Positions 11,971 through 22,352 of a stretch of DNA of 64,000 bases are shown one piece after another. Both the position numbers and the translations under genes were made by a program. Origin of the DNA: Calonectria ilicicola (taxonomy: Eukaryota; Ascomycota; Sordariomycetes; Hypocreales; Nectriaceae); contig CP085832.1 in NCBI GenBank assembly GCA_020809705.1, positions 868,001-932,000 on the forward strand, read 5' to 3'. The notes below the pieces were generated by a model. That model was not told the origin of the DNA. It saw only the letters and a program-made list of their open reading frames with translations, and made no database searches. Each line of letters opens with the position of its first letter. The stretch's first letter is position 1.

Positions 11971-12928
11971 ATGAATGTGATGAAGGTCACCCTGACACAC
12001 CTGGCCTTGATTTCGGGCCTGGTGGCCACCGTCGTTGGCGATGCCTTGCCGCCAGAGGACATCCCCGTCGAGTGCGCCACAATCTGTGGCCCAATTATCG
12101 AATTGACGTCGAGCTGTAGCAAAAAATGGCAGCGGTTAGTGAAACGAGACCAAGATGCGGTTGTTCGGCGCGAATGGGTACCAAAACTGGCAGTCGAGCC
12201 TCCGGAGGTGGACGCTGCCAGAGGCATTGAGCAGAGGGAGGTCATTATCCTGCTGCCATCGCCAGATCAACACACAACAACCTCGTCGACGCTCGATCTG
12301 CGGCCAAGCTCCGTTCCTACGCGCATCACACCTGTAACAAGCACAAGCAAGGTGTCGTCGGTATCCCGATCTAGTGACACAGTCAGCACGTCAACTCCCG
12401 CCGAGCTGTCCACCAGCACCAGCACCGTCACAACTTTAGTCACATTCACAAAGACACCCGTGACGGCTGTAACGTCTGCCACATCGCGACTAAGCCTGAG
12501 CGAAGCGGAGACCACCATGACGAGCAGCCTGCAGGTCCAGGAACCGGAGAGTCAGATGAACACCCAGGATAACGGAGAAAAGGATTGTGTTTGTCTCGCC
12601 AGCAGCTTCGATGTGGCCAAGGTCACGGCCCTGTGCTCCAGTTGCGTCGCACAAAATGGCTTTTCCAATACAAGTGAGTCTCCAATCACAAGTCGATGAA
12701 ACCCGGTCCTAACAAATTCCCTCAGACATTAACATCATCATGAGCGGGTGTAACTTTACCTCGTTGACTTACTCCCCCAGCCAGGACAGTGCGGTGAACA
12801 ATGTCCAGGTTAAAGCCGTGGGACCGTCCAGCACAGCTACAAGCGGCACGGCCCGCCTTGCAGTGCGCAACATGAACGTCGCAGCCGCCGTTGGGGGATT
12901 CCTCCTGGCAATGACCATGATGACATAG
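11971..12928 (+). CDS. Ser/Thr-rich secreted protein, probable GPI anchor
   Basis: Two exons, 11971-12673 and 12726-12928 (GTGAGT donor, CTCAG acceptor), give 301 residues. The chosen ATG starts a signal-peptide-like segment (about residues 1-25: basic start, then LALISGLVATVVGDA). The mature N-terminus has a short Cys motif (ECATICGPIIELTSSC). The middle is about 150 residues rich in Ser, Thr and Val, a likely O-mannosylated stalk. A second Cys block follows (CVCLASSFDVAKV.. LCSSCV). The C-terminus ends in a small-residue hydrophobic tail (VAAAVGGFLLAMTMMT) with no polar end, as expected for a GPI attachment signal. This Cys pattern occurs in uncharacterised ascomycete wall proteins. No enzymatic domain is seen, so a structural or adhesive role in the wall is inferred. 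Confidence 0.8.
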
Positions 12929-13837
12929 GTGAAAGACAGCGTGGGTGTGTTGTAGATATTGTGTATTTGCACAATGCGAAGCATCAATTGTGCGGTTTAT
13001 ATTTTATGTGGCATTTTCTTTGTATATTCGACTGATTTAGATCTGTCATTTTTCTCCCCCCTTCTCTTTTAGCACATTTCCTTGGTGCGAATATAGGTTG
13101 ACAAGGATAAGTTGGCGTTTTTGCACTACTGTTCAGATTATATGGGCTGCAAGAGTTGGCTTTGGCTTTCAAAAGCATGCATATGGAAGGTGAAAGCTCA
13201 ACCAGAAAGCTCAGTGTAAAAATGTAGTAGATACCATTTATTTTTTATGAATTAAAAAAGAAAAAGAAAAAAGGAAAATATTCTTTGGTTCTCCATACAT
13301 CTAACACGTTTGTTCATCGGAAAATTGTGACTGGGCAGTGGTGTAGGGTAAGGTCTCCAGTAGTACGGAATGCGCAAAAATCGCGATGGGTAGACAATAT
13401 GACTGTATTGCCACAATCACTGGTCTAGTGCGTCATTCCTCACTCAGCCTCGTAGGCAGTAGTGCTTTTTCGTTAGCCATCAGCGGGGTTGCGGACTTGA
13501 ACTCGCTGTGAGATTTTTTTCCGCACATGTCCGCAAGCGCGGCGCAGAAATTACTGACGGCGCCAGGCGGCTTAAATCCGTTGGCGCCGATATTGGCGGT
13601 GCTTGGCTGACGCCAGCCAAACCGCTGTGACTTTTCATTGGCTCACTGGGGATGGATTCATGTAAACCCTACGGGGCCAGAACGACGTCGAAATAAGTTC
13701 GCCGAATCCTTCGTGAGGCTGATGGCGTATATATCTCTGCTTGGCGTCTGCCCGACGATGCTGGAAAAAATTACACAGGTTCCTCTTCATTCAATTGCAA
13801 ACACTCTGCAGCATTCCATCTACTGACGATCATCATC
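12929..13837. other. Intergenic between GPI protein and SDR gene
   Basis: No gene is supported. The left part is probably 3' UTR. Around 13540-13620 the element ggcgcc recurs three times in a G/C-rich patch. A TATATAT box at 13728-13734 lies 104 bp before the SDR start. Confidence 0.45.
13728..13734 (+). promoter_or_regulatory. TATA-like box upstream of SDR gene
   Basis: TATATAT 104 bp upstream of the ATG at 13838, a plausible distance for a fungal core promoter. Sequence match only. Confidence 0.35.
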
Positions 13838-14602
13838 ATGCACGTTATCCTCACTGGCGCAACTGGCCTCGTCGGCTCCGCAGCCCTCGACGCCTTGATC
13901 AAGACAAAGGATATTACCAAAATTTCCATCCTCTCTCGCCGACCGGTGCCCATGGCCACTGATGCCAAAGATCCCCGCATCAATGTCATCCTGCACAAGG
14001 ATTTTGAAAAGTACGACTCCGACGTGCTCAAGCAGCTTGAGGGCGCCAAGAGCTGCGTCTGGGCTCTCGGCATCAGCCAGACCAAGGTTGATAAGGAGAC
14101 GTACGTAAAGATAACAAAGGATTATGCCATTGAAGCCGCCAAGGCCTTTTCCAAGCTGTCAGACTCGGAAACTGAGCCATTCCGCTTCATCTATGTCTCT
14201 GGACAAGGCGCAACGCAAACCCCAGGCACCTTCTCCGCAATCTTCGCCAGAGTCAAGGGCGAGACGGAGACGCTGCTCGCAGACATGTCGGCATCATCGC
14301 CTACCCTGCGCACCGACTTCCCACGACCAGCATTTGTGGATGCGCAAAATCACGCAGCCATCCAGCCTTACATCCCCAACCCCGGCACCTTGTACAACAT
14401 TGGCATGTCCCTGATGGGACCACCTGCGAGGATGCTGTGGAAGGCGGGTCATTCCCCCACGCCGATGCTTGGTGACTTCCTGGCTAAGCTGGCTATTGGC
14501 AAGTTTGACGATGCAAAGATTCAGGCTGCGCCTGGAGCTACACTACTGGGAAAATCTTGGATCTACGAGAACACGGCGATCCGGAAATTGATGGGCATGT
14601 AA
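13838..14602 (+). CDS. SDR-type NAD(P)-binding epimerase-like protein (HTATIP2-like)
   Basis: Single-exon 254-residue protein starting at the ATG 13838. The N-terminus has the glycine-rich dinucleotide-binding motif of atypical/extended SDRs (TGATGLVGSAALDAL) followed by SILSRRPV, where the Arg pair suggests NADP(H) preference. A VSGQGA segment sits at the usual active-site strand. The region that normally reads YxxxK is FARVKGETE, so the catalytic Tyr position appears to be Phe while Lys is kept. Size and layout fit the NAD(P)H-binding family that includes mammalian HTATIP2/TIP30 and fungal nucleoside-diphosphate-sugar epimerase-like proteins. No signal peptide, so cytosolic. The substrate is unknown and catalytic activity is uncertain given the Tyr change. 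Confidence 0.8.
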   Translation: MHVILTGATGLVGSAALDALIKTKDITKISILSRRPVPMATDAKDPRINVILHKDFEKYDSDVLKQLEGAKSCVWALGISQTKVDKETYVKITKDYAIEAAKAFSKLSDSETEPFRFIYVSGQGATQTPGTFSAIFARVKGETETLLADMSASSPTLRTDFPRPAFVDAQNHAAIQPYIPNPGTLYNIGMSLMGPPARMLWKAGHSPTPMLGDFLAKLAIGKFDDAKIQAAPGATLLGKSWIYENTAIRKLMGM

Positions 14603-16320
14603 AGAAGAGGATGGACACAAGGGAAAGAAGTACGGCATTCCGACAGGGACATCGTGAATTACAAAACAAAGAAAATAAACACCAGGGTCTTGGGGCTCTT
14701 GGTTGATCGGCAATATGATTGTCTCGAGAATGCTCAAGGAAAGCTGCGCTGAACACAAAGCCGTGGCCATACCAACCGCTTGTTGCGGGGAGGAGGAACG
14801 ACAAATCGAGGGAGATGGCACGAAGAATGCCGCCGAAATCTGCGACGATGCATGCTGAGATTGAAGATGGAAATGTTTCAGATTCGCCTAATAGGGCCGA
14901 AGAGCGAGGAAATTGTCTCGGGATGCTCTGGAGTTTTAGGAAGCCAAGGTGTTTCAGCTGGAGCGGAGTGGCGTTGGATTACCCCAAGAAGCACAAGGTT
15001 TTCAGCAACGACTAATCGTGTAGTGGGATTAGCATTCGTTTTGACTTTTGGGATTCGTTATAGAATTGCTTTAGATCTAATAGAGGAATATATGCAGATG
15101 ATCACCAAGTTAGAGCACACTCGCTGATTGACGGGTATTTTATAAGAGGGCCGATGCCTCCGGTTCCCCATCCTGCCTACGCGCGACACGTCAACGGTGG
15201 TCATTTCGTACCTTGAACTGATCTTGGCGCACACACTCAAGGGCAGTCACGATGAATTGAGAAACTTGAGCCTCCGAGCAAACTCGTGGAATGCTTCGAT
15301 CAATGCCTCGTCCTCGAAGTGGTCATCGGAGAGGCTGGATGAGGGTTGACTAGGGAGCATCACCGGGGCAGGAATCGCCATTTTCGCTGAAAAAACTATA
15401 TTTATATGGGAAGATATCTAACTAGTACCAGAATGCTATTTTGAGATGGATTAAATAGCATCATGGTAGAAATGGAGGCTTGAGTCGAGATGCGAAGAGG
15501 GATGCGAATCATCGACGATGTTTCTCGTGAGTGAATGCTCTTGATTAGAACAATAGAAGCTGGTGCTACACCAATACTGAAAAGAATATCTAGGCTTAGA
15601 CCCTGATTGTTGTTTACTTGTTCCTTTTGATATGATTGCACTCTCATCGACGATCGCCTAAGACTCTCGAAATACAAGACCATTCCTTCTCCGGCTGGGT
15701 TAGGCAGGTAAGAGGCAAAGGGAAGGCCTTAAAATGGAAACTGTTGCTGAGACACTCGTACGAAACTAATGTAGCCACACCTTGATCATGTTGCGTGACT
15801 GGTATGCTGCGCTTCCAACTGCCGCGGTCCGCTCTAGTGACGACGCTGTGCGGTGGTAGTAGCGCGCAAATTCTGGAACCATGGCCCGTGTACGGACGGG
15901 CCGTTGGAAAAAGGGTTGCACACCTAGTTCAGGGCTAGCCGGTATCCGTGGCGAGGAATTCCGCTCGTGTCTGAGTTGCTTCAAGGTCATCCTTCGGCCT
16001 GCCCCACGTCTCTCCAGGTTGCACTTTGGATGGAATAACATGACCAAGACATCAACAGAGAGATGGGACTTGGGCAATATGCTTACGACCCACGATGATG
16101 TCCCCTTGGTATGGGTTGTGCTGAGCTCTGGCATGACAACTCTGCTCACTTTACCTGAACTGGCTCGTTGTGGTTTCCTATCTATATAACGGAGCACCAA
16201 TATCTCAATGATTTCACAATCAACATCGTCATCACTCATTTGGCGTTGAGAGCAAAGGGAATCAGGTATCCCTTTAGGAAGGTAGGTTTGTCAGCACAAC
16301 GCTGAACTGGTCACGGCATC
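14603..16320. other. Intergenic region upstream of the adhesin-like gene
   Basis: No supported gene. One 157-codon minus-strand frame with ATG at 16239 runs to 15766. It has no recognised domain and overlaps the probable promoter of the large secreted protein, so it is not called. The tract around 15400-15680 is AT-rich. Confidence 0.45.
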
Positions 16321-19300
16321 ATGACCAAACACGGTTCTTCGCGGAGCCGCACCCCCTGGGCAAAGGTTGCTGCCTTGGGATCTCTCTTGGCGGCTCCTGC
16401 ACTTGCCTATTCTCCGACTACAATCACTATTGAGGTTGCGTCGACTACTTACTTGGAGTTTGGGGCTTGCGCTACACAGTGTGGTTCAGCCGCCTTTGGC
16501 AAGCTGTACAACCCCCATAGCAATGGAGGCAACGCTGGTGGAAGTCAAGGTGGCAGCTCTGGTGGTACCCCGAGTGGTAACCAGGGCGGCAACTCAGGTG
16601 GAAGCGCTGGTGGTAGCCCAGGTGGAAAGGCTGGTAGCAACACAGGTGGAAACACTGGTGTTAACCAAGCTGGGAACCCGGGTAGCAGCTCCGGCGGATA
16701 CCAGGGTGGGAGCCAAGGAGGAAATGGCGGTAGTGGACCGAGCCATGGCCATGCACAAGTCCATGGTAATGGAAATGGCCAAGGATATCCCGGGTCAGGC
16801 CATGGCCACGCTGCTTATCATAGCCAATTTGCCAAACCTGGCAATGCACCTCAACCAATGCAACCCCCTCAAGCGCCATCCGAGTCTCACAGGCAAGAGT
16901 GGGTGACTCTCGAGGTACCAACCTGCGACAAGGTTGGCGCCACTTCCACCGTCCAGCCTGCTTGCGATGTGTGTCATGGAACCGTTTACCACTATAAACC
17001 CACTGACGTGGAGTACGTAACTGTTACAACTTATGGCGGTGCTCCACAGGCAACCGTTTCACTACACCACCCTGAACCAGACTGCAATGTCTGCAAGGGT
17101 ACCGTCTACATTTGCGAGCCTACTGGTCATCCTTTCCCAGGATATGATGGAGACGATGCTGTCACCATTTCTGTTTACGGCTCTGGCCCTGACGCTGGTC
17201 GCATCACTGTTCCTCCCTCTTATCCTGGTGGCCCGTCTACCATCATCATCGGCGGCCCTGACCACTTGAGCACTATCACGCTCCCTGGCGCTGGTCCTGG
17301 CTCCCCTACTCATACTGTCTACCCAACTGGTGCAAATGGAGAACCCCTGGCTGGTGCTACTCCGTTCATCATTGTCGGAGGCAACGACGGTGGCTCTATT
17401 CAGACTGTTTCGCTGGCCGGCGCTGTACCAGGGGGCCCCCAAATCACTCTGCCACCTACGACACCAACCGGACAGCCCCTAATCATCGAAGGAGCCGAAG
17501 AAGAGCCAGAGGATTTCGAGGTTCCGGCTGGTACAGGAACCGGCTCTGGAGCCAATGGCAGCAATGGTGGCAATGGTGGCAATACCGGCACTGGAGCTAC
17601 CGGCACTGGAAACAATGGCAATGGTAACACTGGTCCTGGAGGCTCTGGCGCTGGAGGTTCTCGTCCTGGAAGCACTGGCTCTGGCGCAGGAACTAATGGT
17701 GCTGAAGGACCTGGTGCTGGGGGCAGTGGTAACAGTAACGGCAGCGGCAACGGTAACGGTAACACCGGTGCTGGAGGATCCGGTACTGGAGCTGGAGCCA
17801 ACGGTAATGGACGCCCTGGTGCGGGGACCACAGGAGCTGGAACTAACGGCAATGGCGCCCCTGGCACCGGCAACACTGGTTCTGGCAATGCCGCTGCTGC
17901 AGGAACTAGCCCCGGTGCTAACGCTGGTACCGGAAATGCTGCTACTGGACGCCCTGGAACTGGAGGCACTGGTGCTATGGGAATCGGTGCCAACCGCAGT
18001 GGGGGCCCTGCCCATGGCTCCGGTGGTGATGGTGCCCAGATCGATAGTTTCGCGGGCACTGCTCCAAAAGAGGATGCTACAGAGGATATCGCAGGTGTTC
18101 CCGTCCCTCAAGGTGCCGTTTCTGTTGATGGTGATAACAATGGTGATGGATGCCCTGATCCCACGGAGAACAGAGGCTTGCAGTTAGCTGTCTACTACAT
18201 CGTACCGGATGACTCACGTCCTGAGCCAGCTATTGTCGGTGCCACAGACCCTCTTCAGATCTCACAAGCTGAAAGCATGTTTGGCAATATCCCGACCGTG
18301 CGACGAACCTTCAACTACCGTGGATACGTCTTTGGGTGTGTCCCCGGAAAATACACACTCAGCACGACAGGAGTCAACTCAGCCATTTATGTTTGGCTTG
18401 GTGACAAGGCTATCCGTGACTTTAACTCGGGCAATGCCGACCTCCGTTCTGACGGGACCAAGAAGAGAAACAGCCCCGCAGCATCGACTGTGTTTGAGTC
18501 TACCGGAGAACAATATGTCCCTATTCGCATAATTTGCTACCTTGAAAACGGATCAGACTGTGTCTTCTCTCTTGTGAATCCTGACGGACTCACATTGTAC
18601 GATAACACCCCTGGCGGCGATCCGCATAACAACAACGATGCTCCTTTCTACATGAAGGCACCTAACGGGGTTCCTGAATTTCCTCCATTTGGAAGCGAGA
18701 ACCCACCCTCTGTCATCCCCGCAGTCAACCCATTCCAGCCCCCCAAAGATGGCAATAGTACGGCCAACAACGCAGTTGGCGTTCCTGCCTTGGCCAACAC
18801 CACTGGGGACGTAAAGTCCACAGCAACCACTGATAGTGCACCCAAGGCTACCGGCGCTGGCACTGACGCAGCCAAGGGCTCAGCTATTGATGGTATCAAG
18901 AGCGCTGCCACTGATGGTGCTAAGGTCGCTGTCGCTGCTGCTGAGAGCGCCAAGGACGCAACTACTGATGCTGTAAAAGGTGCTGCTACTGATGTTGCCA
19001 AGGTTGTTGCTACGGATGTTACTAAGGACGCTGCTACAGACGGTGCTAAGAATACTGCTGCAGATGGGTCCAAGGACGGAGCCAAGGACAATACTACTGA
19101 GGGTGTTAAGACTGCCGCAGCTGATGGTGATAAGGGTGCTGCAACTGACGGTGTCAAGGACGGTGCTAAAGATACTGCCAAGGACGCTTCTAAAGACACT
19201 GCCAAAGACGGTGCTAAGGACAGTACTAAGGATGCTGCTAAAGACGCTGCCAAGGACACTGCCACTGACGCTACAACCGGCACTCCTACTGGCGTTAAGC

Positions 19301-21756
19301 CTTATGTTGCCCTCAATGCCAAAGTTAGCCCGAAAAAGGCTTCTGGCAATGCTGTTACGGGGTTAGATTTACCTGAGCCCGCGGTTGATGCCGAAGTACC
19401 TGCCACGAATGGCAATGGTGGCGACGGCAACCAAAGCGCTGATGGAACTGACAATGCTGTCGCCGCAGCCAATGGAAATGGAACCAACAATGGTGGTGCA
19501 GGAAACGGAGGAAAGCCTCTGCTTGATGTGCAGGTTCCTGTCAAGGATGGAAATGGAAACACACTTCTCGGTGCCGGTTTAACCGTGGGTAATGGAGCAA
19601 ATAACGACAATAACGGTGCAGGCGACGCTGCGGGCGATGGCAGTAATGGTGGTAATGGGGCCAACAATGGAGGGACAGCAAACGGAGGAAAGCCTTTGCT
19701 TGATGTCCAGGTTCCTGTAAAGGATGGAAATGGAAACACACTTCTCGGTGCCGGTTTAACCGTGGGCAATGGAGCAAATAACGGCAATGTCGGTGCTGGT
19801 AACGGAGTCAACAACGGAGCCAACGGTGCAGGTGATGCTGCGGGCAACGGCAGCAACGGTGGCAACGGTGTCGGTACTAATGGCAACGGGGCCAGCAATG
19901 GAGGGGCAGGAAACGGGGACAAGCCGCTCCTTGATGTTCAAGTTCCCGTGAAAGACAAGAATGGAGATAGCCTTCTCAATCTCGGTGCAACCATTGGTGG
20001 TTCTAATGATGTTGGCAACGGTGCCGGTAACGGTGCAAACAACGGCAACAATGACGCCAACAACAATAGCAATGAAGCTGGAGCTGGAGACAATGGCGCC
20101 AACACTGCTGGAGATGGGACCGGCAATGGTGCCACAGGAAACGGAGGCAAGCCAATTCTTGACGTTCAAGTCCCTGTAAAGGATGCGAAGGGAGGAAAAC
20201 TTCTTAATATTGGCGCAACCGTGAATGGTCCTAATGACAACGCAAATGATGACAGCATCGCCGGAAATGGCGCTGGCAACGGCGCTGGCAACGGATCGAA
20301 CGATGCTGGCAACGGAGCCAACAACGGCGGCACAGGAAACGGAGGCAAACCACTCCTTGATGTTCAAGTTCCTGTGAAGGAAAAGAATGGAGATACCTTT
20401 CTTAATCTCGGTGCAACTGTTGGTGGCCCTAGTGATAGCAGCAACGGAGCTGATGGAGCGAACAACGGTGGTGACGGCGGCGATGGTGCTGGAAATGACG
20501 GTAATGGAAGCAACAACGGCGGCACAGGAAATGGCTCAGGAGCGGGTTCACCCAACGGTGGCAAGCCAGTTCTTGACCTCCAACTCCCTGTCAAGGATGC
20601 AAAGGGAGTCAGCCTGCTTAGCCTTGGCGCAACTGTGAATGGCCCTGACAATGGCGGCAGCAATGCTGGCGATGGCATTAATGGCGACGCAAACGGAACA
20701 AACGCCGGTGCTGGTGGTGCCAATGGCGCCAATGGTGGCAATAACGGTGCTGGGAGCGGCGTTGGAAACGGAGCCGACGGAAGTCCAGGAGCCAACAATG
20801 GTGGCTCAACTGCTGGCACATCAGGTGGTAATGGGGGCAAGCCTCTCCTTGATGTTCAGGTGCCTGTAAAGGAGGCAAATGGAGCCACCCTGTTGAACAT
20901 TGGCGCGACTGTGAATGACAAAGATGGAAGCGGCAACAGTGGAAGCAATGGTGGCGTAAATGGAACGGATGGCAATGGTGCCAACTCCGGAGACAAGCCT
21001 CTACTTTCGGTTGACACTGGTCCTGTCAAAGGATCAAACCTGGTCAACCTCGCCGCAAAGATTGGAGGCGCAGACCAACTTCTGGATATTGCCGCCAACA
21101 TTCCTGGAAATGGAAATACAAACACCCCTCTGCTGGATCTATCTGCAAACGTTGGAGGACCCGACAAACTCTTGAACATGGTAACCAACCTTGGAAAAGA
21201 TACCACTGGAGATGGACAGGCCAATATCCATAGTCTTGCCGATGCTGCTGGTGGCTCCGATAAGCTGCTAGATATTGTAGCAAACCTTGGTGTGGACAAA
21301 GGTCAACTACTGAAAGCATCAGCGCAAGTTGGCGGAGCTGACATGTTGCTTGATGTTGCGGCCCAGCTGGGCAATGAGAAGGGCATTATCGCTCACGCCC
21401 AGGTCGGCGCAAAGGGCTTGGGCATTGACCTTAACATCCCCGGGGTGGGCAATGTTGGAATCGGACCTGCATCAAATGGTCTTAACTTGACCCCTCTTTT
21501 CGACTTCCTGGGCAGCCTGCTTGGAGTAGACAACGACAACGACAACGACAACAACAGCAACGGTGGCTCCGGCGCCAATTCTAATTCTAGTGGAAGTGGT
21601 TCGTCTTCAAATAGCTTCACTTCCTCACTCTCCAGCCAGAACAAGCCTTGCGAAGGCCTTCTCAATGGCCTTGCTTGCTTACTGGGGGGTACACTTGGAG
21701 CCGTTGGCAAGACCGTTGCCGGTGCTGTGGGCGGAGTGGCCCCAGGTACTTTGTGA
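16321..21756 (+). CDS. Giant repeat-rich secreted adhesin with GLEYA-like domain
   Basis: Single 1811-codon exon. N-terminus: basic start and hydrophobic segment ending APALAYS (about residue 30), signal-peptide-like. Residues about 60-170 are GGN/GGS-rich. At 200-275 two Cys units read CDVCHGTVY and CNVCKGTVY. Residues 410-590 are Gly/Asn/Thr-rich. Residues about 610-785 resemble a GLEYA/PA14-type lectin domain: DGDNNGDGCPDP, then GLQLAVYYIVPDD, FNYRGYVFGCVPGKYT, AIYVWLGDKAI, and a YVPIRIICY strand. Residues 840-990 are Lys/Asp/Ala repeats (AKDGAKDSTKDA), LEA-like. Residues about 1062-1537 hold seven copies of a KPLLDVQVPVKD unit separated by Gly/Asn spacers, then shorter LLDIAANL-type repeats. 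The end (CEGLLNGLACLLGG) is hydrophobic without a clear GPI signal. GLEYA domains bind carbohydrate in yeast adhesins. A role in adhesion or matrix structure is inferred. Confidence 0.85.
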   Translation: MTKHGSSRSRTPWAKVAALGSLLAAPALAYSPTTITIEVASTTYLEFGACATQCGSAAFGKLYNPHSNGGNAGGSQGGSSGGTPSGNQGGNSGGSAGGSPGGKAGSNTGGNTGVNQAGNPGSSSGGYQGGSQGGNGGSGPSHGHAQVHGNGNGQGYPGSGHGHAAYHSQFAKPGNAPQPMQPPQAPSESHRQEWVTLEVPTCDKVGATSTVQPACDVCHGTVYHYKPTDVEYVTVTTYGGAPQATVSLHHPEPDCNVCKGTVYICEPTGHPFPGYDGDDAVTISVYGSGPDAGRITVPPSYPGGPSTIIIGGPDHLSTITLPGAGPGSPTHTVYPTGANGEPLAGATPFIIVGGNDGGSIQTVSLAGAVPGGPQITLPPTTPTGQPLIIEGAEEEPEDFEVPAGTGTGSGANGSNGGNGGNTGTGATGTGNNGNGNTGPGGSGAGGSRPGSTGSGAGTNGAEGPGAGGSGNSNGSGNGNGNTGAGGSGTGAGANGNGRPGAGTTGAGTNGNGAPGTGNTGSGNAAAAGTSPGANAGTGNAATGRPGTGGTGAMGIGANRSGGPAHGSGGDGAQIDSFAGTAPKEDATEDIAGVPVPQGAVSVDGDNNGDGCPDPTENRGLQLAVYYIVPDDSRPEPAIVGATDPLQISQAESMFGNIPTVRRTFNYRGYVFGCVPGKYTLSTTGVNSAIYVWLGDKAIRDFNSGNADLRSDGTKKRNSPAASTVFESTGEQYVPIRIICYLENGSDCVFSLVNPDGLTLYDNTPGGDPHNNNDAPFYMKAPNGVPEFPPFGSENPPSVIPAVNPFQPPKDGNSTANNAVGVPALANTTGDVKSTATTDSAPKATGAGTDAAKGSAIDGIKSAATDGAKVAVAAAESAKDATTDAVKGAATDVAKVVATDVTKDAATDGAKNTAADGSKDGAKDNTTEGVKTAAADGDKGAATDGVKDGAKDTAKDASKDTAKDGAKDSTKDAAKDAAKDTATDATTGTPTGVKPYVALNAKVSPKKASGNAVTGLDLPEPAVDAEVPATNGNGGDGNQSADGTDNAVAAANGNGTNNGGAGNGGKPLLDVQVPVKDGNGNTLLGAGLTVGNGANNDNNGAGDAAGDGSNGGNGANNGGTANGGKPLLDVQVPVKDGNGNTLLGAGLTVGNGANNGNVGAGNGVNNGANGAGDAAGNGSNGGNGVGTNGNGASNGGAGNGDKPLLDVQVPVKDKNGDSLLNLGATIGGSNDVGNGAGNGANNGNNDANNNSNEAGAGDNGANTAGDGTGNGATGNGGKPILDVQVPVKDAKGGKLLNIGATVNGPNDNANDDSIAGNGAGNGAGNGSNDAGNGANNGGTGNGGKPLLDVQVPVKEKNGDTFLNLGATVGGPSDSSNGADGANNGGDGGDGAGNDGNGSNNGGTGNGSGAGSPNGGKPVLDLQLPVKDAKGVSLLSLGATVNGPDNGGSNAGDGINGDANGTNAGAGGANGANGGNNGAGSGVGNGADGSPGANNGGSTAGTSGGNGGKPLLDVQVPVKEANGATLLNIGATVNDKDGSGNSGSNGGVNGTDGNGANSGDKPLLSVDTGPVKGSNLVNLAAKIGGADQLLDIAANIPGNGNTNTPLLDLSANVGGPDKLLNMVTNLGKDTTGDGQANIHSLADAAGGSDKLLDIVANLGVDKGQLLKASAQVGGADMLLDVAAQLGNEKGIIAHAQVGAKGLGIDLNIPGVGNVGIGPASNGLNLTPLFDFLGSLLGVDNDNDNDNNSNGGSGANSNSSGSGSSSNSFTSSLSSQNKPCEGLLNGLACLLGGTLGAVGKTVAGAVGGVAPGTL
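19504..20930 (+). repeat. Seven-copy in-gene repeat encoding KPLLDVQVPVK units
   Basis: Seven in-frame copies, starting near 19504, 19681, 19909, 20137, 20338, 20551 and 20836, encode KP(L/I/V)LD(V/L)Q(V/L)PVK followed by a L-L-x-(L/I)-G-A-T type strand. They are separated by Gly/Asn spacers of variable length. The first two copies are 177 bp apart and almost identical over about 100 bp, with only a few third-position changes, indicating recent duplication or gene conversion. Later copies are diverged. An eighth partial copy (KPLLSVDTGPVK) follows. Confidence 0.85.
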
Positions 21757-22352
21757 GGAGGAGATGTAATGGTATAGACCATCTTTTTCGTGGTTCTTGG
21801 ATATATTAGGGCAACGAGGCTTCGCAAACTTCTTTCCTTTTGTGATTGATGTGCTTTACATCACATACGACTTTATAATATTTCCTTATTTGTAGCTGAA
21901 ACCCATTTTAGAGGTGGGAATGAGAATATACAACATTGTGCAGAATTAATGACCGTGCGACTTGTGCATAAATGGTGCAGCATAGTTGTGAACAAGTGTT
22001 GACTGTGTGGTATCGAATGCTCATCGCGAGGTTTTCCTCCGACAAAACTGGTGGCGAGTAAGCTTTGTACCCTACTTCCACCATTGAATGGTTCCAATGT
22101 TTTTTTTCGCTTGTTAACCAATTGAATCGGAACATTAGAGAAAAGCAGTCAAAAATTGCCATGATTGAGTCTATTTTCTGAGTGAGATACGTGTGCTTTT
22201 CTATTCTATAAATACTAAGATCATGTTTTGAACGTGAATCATACTCTATCTATGTACTTGCTCTCCAATTCGGAGCGATTGAAAACCATCTAATTAATTT
22301 TAAACAATAATTTACCTAGAATAAAATTTTATATACTTCTTCCAATTAAAGC
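21757..22352. other. Short convergent intergenic region, AT-rich
   Basis: Lies between two genes that run toward each other and probably holds both 3' UTRs. It is AT-rich, especially 22170-22350. No gene seen. Confidence 0.5.

Noticed and set aside
13540..13625. GGCGCC-rich patch as a structured RNA or CpG-type regulatory element
   Set aside because: Three short palindromes in a G/C-rich patch do not form a convincing common structure.
15766..16239. 157-codon minus-strand frame with an ATG, upstream of the adhesin
   Set aside because: No recognised domain, overlaps the likely promoter, and the opposite strand is equally open over much of it. It could be an orphan gene but evidence is too thin.
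17400..18111. Long minus-strand open frames opposite the adhesin, rich in Pro, Ala and Val
   Set aside because: They are antisense shadows of Gly/Asn/Thr-rich repeat codons on the plus strand. No Met-led domain and no splice signals.
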